Positions 25,201 to 37,200 of a stretch of 64,000 nucleotides of DNA are shown here, one piece after another; position 1 is the first letter of the stretch; each line of letters opens with the position of its first letter. The position numbers and the translations under genes are program-made. Below the pieces are notes generated by a model. The model was given only the letters and a program-made list of their open reading frames with translations. It searched no databases and was not told the DNA's origin. The DNA is from Escarpia spicata (lineage: Eukaryota; Annelida; Polychaeta; Sabellida; Siboglinidae): positions 36,328,350 to 36,392,349 of the forward strand of contig OZ023213.1 in assembly GCA_963995525.1 (NCBI GenBank), in the 5' to 3' direction.

Positions 25201-28200
25201 GGGATGAAAATATTACGAATTCTTTCTTTATTACAATGATCGTTAATCACTTCCATGCTCCTCAAATTTAGCTTCCACTATATACAACAGGTGGCAGCAT
25301 ATACCCGCAGCTTGTTGTGACATGGTTTTTCATTCGCTGCTTCTGGTCGTAATCTGACCAATAGGAAACAGCGTTATGACAAATTCATATTTCTGCGCTC
25401 AAACAAAAAGAAGTCACGCGGTACGAAATGATGGCGGAGATCGAAATGGCACAACACCACCAGCCAACGGCCCCAGCCAAGAAGAAATGTGTGGTGCAAA
25501 AGTTTATAACAGCAGCATACTGACGGCACTCTAACCAGATATGTCTTGTGTGGACACAACTAGTCACGGCAGTTGTGTAGAATCTGGACCCACCTCGATT
25601 TCGCCATTATAACTTGAGTTTTGCCTAACTTTCATACCTCAGGCTCAGGCTCAGGCTCAGTGTGTTAGTTCTGTTATTCAACAGTATCCCAGGCATATTT
25701 ACTTTTAAGAATATTTGGTCTTAGAGCACTTTTGAGACATAAATAGCGCCCTGGTTTGCACCAACATATGGCCCTACATCGCTCATTTTACGAACGCGAT
25801 GCGGTAACGCACGACCGCAGTGGTGCAGACTAGCGCAAACCGGGTTGCTGTTTGGGCTTCGAAAGTGCGCTAAGACACAATATTTTCGTAATATAAATAT
25901 GCCTGGGATGATGTTGAATGAAGGAACTACACAAGTGCCGTAGTCGCAACAGTGTGCAATGTAAAGTGCAACATGCATTCTACTTGCACTTGTTGATTCT
26001 CAACTTAGACTTACCTGGGGTAGTCTTAGAATTTGGAGACTACCTAGTAAAGTTTATAATGTAAATCTCTGAGTGGTATTTGTCATTTGCTGTTTATTAC
26101 ATAATCTGGCAGTAATGTGGAATTTGCTTGAGTCAGCATGCTGTTTTTGAAAGATACATAAAATCAGAATTACAATGGTTAGTATTAAACAACAGAAAAT
26201 TATTGAGTTTTTTTTAGTTGCTTACAGTTTGACTTGAAAAGACAGTAAAACAGTTCTAGTCATTGTAAATTAGCTATACCAATATTGTATAGACGCATTT
26301 ACATTAGAGTTACGCTTCTTCACGTTTGATATCCACCAATGCTGGTTATGAACATCTACCTTACCTTGTTAAATGGACGCTTCAAAACACCTCACAGTTT
26401 ATTAGAGACAATAATGTTTTGGGTACAACTATCGTCATAGTCACAGTATTAAAATATTACTGACAGTGGTGTTCTTTTGACAACACTTTGACTTTTCCTG
26501 ACACTATCTGACACGGTTGTGAACTATTACTGACAGCAGGCCTATATTCCTGAAAATCAGAGTAAATTGGAAGACGAAAAGCTGTATTGTGTGGTGGCGC
26601 CATGTTATGGTAGAAATAAGTGGGGAAACATGGACTTTTCAAAAGCCGGCTGAGGTGTAAAGGTTAATTAATGAAGTGAGGCAAATACCAAATGTCTGGG
26701 ACAATTTCCAGCATTCTCAAAGATCTACTACATCTTCTATATTTAAAAATGTAAATCTTCAAGTGTGACAAATACAAAATGCTTGGGATTCTTCACAGAT
26801 TATACCCAATTTGTCACGTTAAAGGAAATAAATCGACCTTGAACTAAAGTGATGCAAACATGCTGTACATAATTTCCATGATTCTCCAGTAGTTTGACCC
26901 GTTTTCCAGTGACCCAATGAAACGTATACCATCCTCGAATCCAATCGATTGTTGTGGACAAAAAATCAGAATTGACAAACCGTCTCTACTTCCCATAAGC
27001 CATGCATATTTTAGGAGAAACGAGCTGCTGAATTCCCAATAACCAGTGCAAACAGACGTAGTCATGTCAGCTCCAGAAAAAAGGCGTACGTGGGTGTAAG
27101 ACTAACTAATGGACACACCCAGGCTGGGAATACGCCCACTGAGTGGCTCCATGCTGGGGAGTTATAGTTTCAGTTGATTACAATGTGGAATTCCTCACCA
27201 CAACTATGGGATAATGTTACTATGATTATCATTATCCCTGCTACCAAGGCACAGAGTAATTGTTGTCTGTTACATAATGTGACTGTCCACTACAAAATGA
27301 GTCTTACTGCGCCATTGTATTATAGTTATTGGTACCATATGAAAGAAGTGAAAATGTGTTTTCCATTCATGTGGGGCCACCTTAGATATGTGCAGAGTTT
27401 TATATATATATATATATACATATACATACCGGAAAAGCTATTCAGAGAAATCGTGCATTATTTTTTTTAATATTCACACATTCGCGAAAAACTCTTCTTC
27501 AGTTCGCATATTTTGAGTTTGTATTTTTGACTTATAGACTGTTCTTGGTCAAATTTTTTTTATACAAAATAGATAATTAATTTTATATATTAATTTCTTA
27601 GCAGCATCGCAAAATCAACCAGACCATCACTCGACATCGATTTGGGGCAACAAGACTCATTTAGCAGTGGATACAATGAAATGAGTAATCACATATTGCT
27701 ATAATTATTACTGGTGCCACAGCCCGGCTTCTAATGCACAGAGTAATTTTTGTCTGATGCATATAATTAAAATCAATCTATGTCAGCGTAGGCCCGTTGA
27801 GTGGTTGTCATGGCGATTGGCCCCGTAGATGACCTGACCTGGCCCGGAAGGTTGTCTCTGTACAGACAGTCTTGAGCCCAGAAACTAACCTCGGGTTTAC
27901 TCGGCTATTCTTGGGCTGTAGCTAACGGATTGTGTTGTAGGTGTTTGGTATCTTTGTTGAAAGCACTGCTGTGGTGTTTCAAACAGTTGAGTTTGTACAG
28001 TAAAACCTGTCTCAGGCGACCACCTTTTTTGGATGAACGCCTGTCTTGGGAGGCTGCTTTTTACTAGGGTGAAGGAGTGGTCACTCAAGCCATGTTCTAC
28101 TGTATGATGTGTGCGTGCGTGGGTGTGGGCATGCATATGTGCGTGCACGTGTAGTCTCATTGATGGGTATTTCTTTAATACTGTGCTAGTAAAATCATCC

Positions 28201-31200
28201 ATTTGTGTATAACTTTCAATAGTCCCAAAAATGACTTATGTTATTCAAAACAAATGCTAGTTCAAATTTGTAAAGGCTCAATGATTGGCCCTTATCATCA
28301 CCAAGAGCCCCTGTCACTCTCACTAGCGCTGCCAGAAGGCACCAAAAGTCTCGTGTCTTGTGACATTTTGCGCTATGTGGAAACACATCATTTGACAAGA
28401 TTTCATCCTTGTGAAATTAAATGTATCTTGGAACTGCCATCTTGTGGATAAAACCACTCTAAGACTAAATGGTAGATAAGGCATAACTTTATAAATAGGA
28501 AGGATGTCAATTACTCTTTATAAAGAAGGATGTAACTTAATGTAATGTATATTGAAGACAAGCAACATCTTTCAGTGTAATGGGTCACGTGTGTAATCTT
28601 TGACTTGTGTGATGTCTTATTGTGTGATATGTATAATGTGTTACTTGTGTAAAGTGTTACTTATGTAATATGTTCGTAATGTGTCACCTCTGCAATGTGT
28701 AAAATGTGTTATATGCGTAATGTTTTACTTGTGTAATGTGTTACTTGTGTAATGTTTTACTAGTGTAATGTGACATTTGTGTAATGTCTCACTCATGTAA
28801 TGTGTCATCATAATATCATTGTATTAATTTGACCCACATCCTCTCCGTACAGGCGAGACATATTTCTGCCACCACGACCCCTGATTCAGTTGCTGTGATC
28901 TAGCGATAAATCAAACAGTGTGTTGAACTCAATAATACCACAGCGGCGGCGACTAATTCTGCTCTTACTTTGAATTGTAGAAGTCACAAGCGTATATTGA
29001 TTTTACATCGCGAGACCGCCACTATATGAATTGATGAAATTGCTTTGCACTTAGAGATGTTATGTTGCCTGATTTACGCTTTATAAAGGCGCCGATCGGA
29101 GGTTCGGAGATGCAGTAACTATACGATTGTGGGACACACCGAGCCTCTGTTACTCCCCTGGGATGCAGGGATAATGTGGAAGACTTTTTCATTGATGTGT
29201 TGCAAGGCATTCTGTGTCTTGCATGTATTATTCAGCAGGCGACGTTTGCCTTCTGGCAGTGGCTGATAATCAGTGCATGTGATGATCCGATGTGAGGTAG
29301 CTAGAGGTCAGCCTGTGAACCGGTCATCCATTTGAGCCAGTCCGCAGTTAGCAGCCATTTTGGGGTCTGGTTAGTTATAAAAAGAATCTACAAAAAAAAT
29401 AATAAATTCCATCATGTTCTGGTATCACATTGAAAATATGTGGATGTCAAATTTATGTATCTTTAATATAGTTTTTGTTTAATTGTGAGCAGTGATTGGC
29501 GTTAGCAAAACAAAGCAACGGCAACGTTTTATTTATTTATTGTTTTAATTAATCACACATCATTACATGGCTATTTTGGTAAATATTGATGGGCATTGTG
29601 CATGCATGCGTTTTAAAAGAGCTGGATGTTTGTGATTTTAACATGACTTGTTTAATGCATCAGTGACATGGCGGCAGTGGTTGTGAAGACGTTTCACTTC
29701 TTCTCAGGTCCAGTTTTCTTGTGATCAGACAAAACGTTAATGTCGTCACCAATGGGAAAGCTTCTGCCATCATGCAGTCCTCACCTGGACTGGAAAATGA
29801 AGATGAGGATATCATCACCAAATTTCAAATACATTTTAAAATCGGCCTCTTGCATGATGCGCCATCTCACTGCCAAGGGGGCCAACATTTCAACCATGTA
29901 TTAAATATCAAAATTAAAAGAAATTAACTGGCAAATATGAAACATGAATTTGTCTAAAATATGGCCTGTTCAAATTGTGGTCTGACCCCAATGTTGCAGC
30001 ACGTCAGATGTGGCAGTGATCAGACTGACATAATAATGGTCTGACCAAGGTGGACAGCTTTGACAAACATCCAAGAAATATAACTGTGGCCTAACCCCCC
30101 CTAGTCAACAGCCAGTCAGGGGTGGGGGTGACCAGACATAAGTGTGGACAGCCCCTGACCTTTGTACCACCTGACTGTCCAGTAGAATCCAGCCAGGACA
30201 AAGGGCCTAAGGTTTAGTGATCTGTCCAAGGCCTAGCAACAGTGTGTTGTGTTGGTCAAGTAAGAAATGTTCTCTTGTTGTTGTTTGTTGTTTTAATGCG
30301 AGGTTGTCCATTACCCGATATCAGTCAGGGGTGGTAATTATTAGCAGGAAGTTCACTGAATCAATTGTACTTGATCCCACTTTATGGTCAGGAGCGTGGG
30401 AACCAGCCATCTGCAATAAGTAGCACTAGCAGCTGTTGATAATTTGAACATTTTGTTTACAAATTGAACATCATTTCGTGGGTGCAACTTTCAAATTACG
30501 AACACTGCTTCAGGCTTATTAATTGTGGGTAGTGTACCTTCAATGTATCTGTTCTAGTGTACCTTCAATGTATCTGTTCTAGAGTTAGGAACATTATAGT
30601 AAAAATGACAAACTCGGTTTAACAAAAGCTCTATTCATTGTGAGTGTGTTTTTCCTAGAGTAGAACATGATGAAGGCAGCAGGTTCAATGACATGGGCTT
30701 GTTCAGAAACCTATAAACCCTGAGCTTCTAGTGCTAGGAGATGTGGGACATTGAAGGCAGCACAAGCTTCCATATCCCGTTGATCACATCTGCTGTAATA
30801 TGACCTTGATCTTAACACAATTTTCTTAGTACACAACTAAGGAAATTGTGTTAAGATCAAGGTCATATTACAGCAATGAGCGTTTCAACCGCGTTTGGCG
30901 GTCTTCATCAGGAACTGTTCTTCTTCTGCTCGCCAGATGGTGTGGTGAGCAGGCTCCCACACGTGTGTGGTCAGATGTGGCAGTGATCCCACACATGATT
31001 CACTCGGTATCCCCCCATCTTTATTCATTGTAGGTGTTGTCTTTCTAATCCAGATGGCATCCTTAATCCATCTCACACACCTGTCTGTTTCTCTGTCTAT
31101 CACTCGGGTGCCCTCCCAGTCTATTACACAGTTGTTTCTGACCGCACGGTCAGTTATCATCGACTTATGTTTGTCGAGCCTTTCATTTTTTTAGTGAAAT

Positions 31201-34200
31201 ATCTGGTTGTTATAGTTTCAACTTCTTTCTTATGTTCTTCTAGCCTCATGCCAAATGTTCTCCTCACCTGTCACACACCTGTCACTTGTCAATTATCTGT
31301 CACTTGTCACTCATCTGCCACTCACCTGTCAGCACGTGCCACTCACCTGTCACCCACCTGCCATACACCTGTCACTGTCAACCACCAGTCACCCACCTGT
31401 CGTCCACCTGTCGTCCACCTGTCGTCCACCTGTCGTCCACCTGTCGTCCACCTGTCGTCCACCTGTCACACACCTGTCATATTCCTGTCATTCACCTGTC
31501 TCACACCTGTGTTGCAGGCCTGCCATGACTACCTGGAGCTGGCCCAGGTTCAGGGCAAGAGGTGGGAGCGGATGCTGAAATATGAGCACGACCAACGTCT
31601 GCGTCTTGAGGAAATGGTCGAACAGCTCGCGAAGCAGCATGACTCACTAGAGAAACAGGCACGACGCAAGCAACTCGCGACCATCAGTCACAACAACAGC
31701 AAGTCTGAGGGCAACAACATCAACAACACCAGTGAGTCATCACCTCACAGGGTTCTCTTCTTCTTCCTTGCGGGGTGGGGTCCACGTCACTCAATTCCTT
31801 TTCTTGTCAACTCTCTCTCTCTCTCTCTTCCCTGTCGTCTGCAGTGAATTTCTTTCCATTCTTTGGTGTTCTCACCTGCCCTTCTAAGGTCCCGTTTCAT
31901 GCTGTCGTTCCATCTCAGCTTTGGTTCTCCTCGTCGTTAGCCATCCTCTTCTGCTTTCCATCCTCTTTTTGGCAGTCTGTCTTTGTTCATTCTTTGCACA
32001 TGTCCTGTCCGTCTCATTCTGTTTCCAACTACTTTCATTTTGAGCTGTTTCTTCATGCCAGTTTCTTCTCTCAGTTCCTTCATTTTCCTTCTGTCTTCTT
32101 GGGTTACTTTGCACATTTTCCAGACCCAGTTCTCTGTAGCTTCTCCTGTCTCTATCAGTGCCAGTGTTCCCAAGCTAAATATGTACAGGCTGGTCCCACG
32201 CAGGCTTCCAAAGTCTTCTTGGCACAGTAACCAGAAAGAAAGGAAGGGTCTATTAATATATAACATTATGCAAAATTTGGATTTTAGAGACCCCTACCCC
32301 ATTGTAGCACTTAGCCACACTGTCTCGGAGAACCCCCTAAGTGTGACATAGTGTATGGATCACCCTGATAGGAAAAGTACTTTTACTTTTAGGAAAACTT
32401 TTTTATGTGTGTACTGAACATTGATACCTCAAACCAATTTAAATATTTTCTTCAGCACTTTTCTGCATTTCATTGGTTCACAAAATCTTTTTATATACTC
32501 CTCTTGTGCCATTCCTTCTTAGTTGTTAGCAGTTTCCTGTGCCATGCCACATGTTGGTGGGTGGATGGTGGTTTGAAGCAAAACAAAACACATTACATTT
32601 TTCTGGACTTCACAGACTTAAGGGTTTGTCTTCAAAAAAATGTAATCGTAGAGAAACACCCCCTCACAATATGCATTATGTAATTTGTAGATGGCCCCTC
32701 TAAGCAACTAGTCTATTTACTTCTGCTGCTCACCCTTCAATAAAACCCTGACAACTTGTTATTCCCGCAGCTAAACAGATATTCTTGTTTTTTGCACCAA
32801 CTCAGCAATGCACCCTCTCCCTGTCAGTGTTAAATCTGCAGGAATATAATATAATTTTGAAATCAACCGAACAGCTTCTTCTTTTCTTCTTCCATTGATG
32901 ACCATCTGTCAAGCAGTTGACCTTTATTGTTATATGGATTTGAGAAATGAGACCACCGCTCAGTGATTCCATGACAAGTTTTTCCACTTTCCTTTATAGG
33001 GTCTTTTACATGGCATAGACACCAGATAGAAGGGACCAACGGCTGTTAGTGTCTATTCCGAAAGACACAGGCAACGTAGGGTGAACAAAATTATTTTGAC
33101 AGCGGCCAAACCAGCACCAAACCGCCACCTGGCCGGCGCCAGGGTTTGAACCCCAGTTCTTCTGAACTACAGTCCAACATTCTAAACGCTTGACCAGTGT
33201 GCCCCATATCTGTGGAGACACTGGCATAGGGCTGCTGACCTCCAGCTGCGGCGTGTTTCAGGTTCTGAGGAAGACTTTGGAGAGGACGACTTCTACGACG
33301 CATTGGATGACCACGACAAGATAGAGGAGTTCAGTGTGTGCAGGCCCACAGAAAAGTCACACAAGTAAGTGGATCATTCGGGGGTAGGTAGGGGTGGTTA
33401 AGGGGGTAGGGTTGATGAGGGAGTAGGGTGGATGTGGGGATAGGGTGACAGAAGGGGTAGGATGTATGAGGGGATAGACTCAGAAAGAGTGGGGTGGATG
33501 AGAGGATAGGTTGTCAGAAGGGGTAGGGTGGATGAGAGGATAGGTTGTCAGAAGGGGTAGGGTGGATGAGATGATAGGGTGACAGAAGTGGTAGGGTGGA
33601 TGAGGGGATATACTCAGAAAGGGTGGGGTGGATGAGAGGATAGGTTGTCAGAAGGGGTAGGGTGGATGAGGGGATAGTTTTTCAGAAGGGGTAGGGTAGA
33701 TAAGGGGATAGACTCGGAAAGGGTGGGGTAGATGAGCGGATAGGTTGTCAGAAGGGGTAGGGTGGATGAAGGGATAGGTTGTCAGAAGGGGTAGGGTGGA
33801 TGAGGGGATAGGTTGTCAGAAGGGGTAGGGTGGATGAGAGGATAGGGTGTCAGAAGGGGTAGGGTGGATGAGGGGGTAGGGTGACAGAAAACACGATGGG
33901 ATAAGGTGACTGTGGCTATTAAAGTGAATTACGATACCCTGTTGTGCATTAGGCCCATTGAGGGTGGGGTGGGGGACAAAGGTGTGGGAGGGGGTTGTGG
34001 TTGTGAACATTCATATGATGGGTGAATGAGGGCAAAAGGGTGGGGCAACTAAGGGTAGGGCAATCAAGTGTACAAGGCTGAGGAGTAACTGTGCCACCTG
34101 CCTTCAGTTTGTGTCTGGGAGAGGGTGAAAGGGTAGCAGGGTGAGTAATGAGCGCCTGTGCTTTCAGACGTACCCCGAGTGAACTAAGTACGGACAGTTT

Positions 34201-37200
34201 TGGATCCACCCCAATGCCAATGGTGGCTGCAGCGGTCACTGTCAACAACTATGAGACGAGTAGCACTGACTCAGAGGGCGAACAGAAGGTAAACACCCTC
34301 CCCCACAGGGTGAATGTCTAAATATGGATATAAAACTAGCATACCAACCACATAATGTACAGTAATGACGAAAATTACAAAAAAAATGTAGGACCATCAC
34401 TAAAATTATATATTGTGTTTTTTTATTTTGTAACTTCAGTTCTGTAATTCAAGATACTACTATTTTATTTTATAAGTGTGTTTGTGAATGTGTTAGCCGT
34501 TTCTACTTTAGCTGAAAATAAGTTGCCCAAATCGTATTTGTCGCTAAATTTGTGTGCTTTGCCCAGTACTACCTGAAACCTATAAAGTTATGACATACAA
34601 CCATGAATTGATCCACCAGGGTGCCGGCGAGTTGCCATTTCCCAAAACGGTATTCCACAGAATGTGTTTCTAATCTAAGCACTTTTTTGTTAATGTTATT
34701 AAACCTGTTTTTGTTTGGGTTATTTTTAGCCAGGATAAGGTTGTTACAAATGTTGAATACTAAAGAGAAGTTGTCGCAAATATTGCATCCTAATGAGAAG
34801 TTGTCACAAATATTGCATCCTAATGAGAAGTTGTCACAAATGTTGCATCCTAATGAAAAGTTGTCAAAATGCACATCCTAATGAGAAGTTGTCATGAATG
34901 TTCCATCCTTATTAAAAGTTGTCACAAATGTTGCATTCTAATGAAAAGTTGTCACAAACATTGGATACAAATGAGAAGTTGTCACAAACATTGGATACTA
35001 ATGAGAAGTTGTCACAAATATTGCATCCTAATGAGATTCACAAATGTTGCATCCTGATAAAAAGCTGTCACAAATGTTGCATTTTAATAAGAAGTTGTCA
35101 CAAATGTTGCATTCTAATGAGAAGTTGTCACAAATATTGGATACTAATGAGAGGTTGTCACAAATGTTGTATTATAATGAACAATTCTCACAAATGTTGT
35201 CACAAACATTGAATACTAATGAGAAGTTGTCACAAGTGTTGCATCCTAATGAGAGGCTATAGTAAATGTTGCATACTAATTGTTCCCAATGTTTTGTTTT
35301 AATCAAAATATAAAACTAACAAATTAACTAATTAGAAACTTTCATTTTTCATATCCAAGAATCATGTTAAATTACCTGGTAGAGGCTTTCGTTGACGTGT
35401 CACGCCGACTTCATCAGTACCTATGACGCTGAATGACGTCATCGTACACGTGAGGCAGTTCGTAATTGCCCTCGTCTCTGTTGATGGGTGACAACAGAGA
35501 CGAGGGCAATTACGAACTGCCTCACGTGTACGATGACGTCATTCAGCGTCATAGGTACTGATGAAGTCGGCGTGACACGTCAACGAAAGCCTCTACCAGG
35601 TAATTTAACATGATTCTTGGATATGAAAAATGAAAGTTTCTAATTTGAAAACGAACTATCCTGAAGAATGTTCAGTAATAATAACAAATTAACTATTAAA
35701 TATATTGATGTGAGTTTCTCTTAGTTTTGTTTCGCTCTTGCTTTCCTCTTCGTCAGCCATGCAATGTGTTTGACTTGGCACAAGGGAATAGGGTAGAATA
35801 TTGAGTACTAGGGTAAATTCTACCTTCCTGCATAATCATTTCAACAATAAGTAAATAGGATAATAAAAGTAGATGAGAATTGCTTTGTAGCATTATTGTG
35901 AATTAACAATTGTTGTTTACTGTAATAAAAGTATTCACGTAGAAGTTGTTATCTGTATTAAAATACCAAGAAAACTACTATAAATAAAATCCAAATTATT
36001 AGATTTAACTCATGTAAACATGTATATTTGCAACATTCGAAGTTGTCAACCCGCCATTGTTTGCGTTGACAGACAGCCGTGAATAGTGTGTCATCGATTC
36101 AACAGGGGTCCGTCAAATTGGCCGTGTCAAGAACATCGTCGCATACACATGAATCGCTGCGAAGTGAGTCGGACAAAGCGAGCTGCCTGGCCATCAGAAA
36201 GCCGGGCACTCGCCGCAAGCGAATCCCTGAGCGACCAAACTACAGCATCAATCTGTGGAGCATCATGAAGAACAGCATCGGTCGGGACCTCAGCAAGATT
36301 CCCATGCCTGTGAGTTACTTACTTGTGTCCTTCACTTGGCGTGGTGTGACGTGATGATTTGTTTCTTTCAATTTATTTTTGCAACAGCTATAACAATGTA
36401 ATGATATACAAAAAAATAAGCAAATACCCGCAGTGCAAATTACCATTTTTCAGACACCAAATATAATTTTTGTCATACTGTATGTCTTCAGACAACTGAA
36501 AATGTAATGTCCAAATACATACAGTCATGTATGTTGTAAATATTACATTGTATTGCAGGTGAACTTCAGTGAGCCGCTGTCGTTCCTTCAACGTCTGATG
36601 GAGGACAATGAGTACGCACACGTTCTCCACAAGGCGGCGCAGTGCACGGACTCGTGTGAGCAGCTCGCATACGTCGCTGCCTTTACCGTGTCCTCCTACT
36701 CAACGACAACAAACAGGTCGGCCAAGCCCTTCAACCCCCTGCTTGGTGAGACGTATGAATGCGACAGGACGGAGGATCTGGGCTGGCGCTCCTTCACTGA
36801 ACAGGTACGATTATGTCTGTTACAGTCGAACTACCATATTCGTTCTATTAGTTCTGTTGTGGAACTCCCAAACGCAGATACCATTTGGGTGCTATCTAAT
36901 ATGTCGAAACACCGCAAGGGAGTATTCCGTGTTTGGATAACTGACAAATGATGTAATTCACGTCCAATAGAGTTAATTAAGAGGTAAATCCTAACTGGCT
37001 CTGAGCGACGTTAAAATGACTAAACAATGTTTCTACAAATCTGCGGTTTTGCAGGAATATAAATAACTTTATGGTGTCATTTCACGCCGCTCGCCGGTGC
37101 TGAATATATCGCGAAATAACGGGGGGAAAATGGGCTACAAGGTGGCAATTTTGGTCTATTTTGGGCGAGGCGGCATGGAAAAACGGCAAGACGGGCACTC

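Noticed and set aside
31775..32351. Long + strand frames rich in Phe/Ser/Leu
   Set aside because: They are antisense to a decayed reverse-transcriptase C-terminus and pyrimidine-rich sequence.
33100..33210. tRNA gene on the - strand
   Set aside because: The B box ggttcaaaccc is good but the arms do not pair as a tRNA; a tRNA-derived SINE explains it.
36079..36354. Independent small gene starting at ATG 36079 or 36086
   Set aside because: The first is an internal out-of-frame start over OSBP exon 5; spliced homology explains the region.
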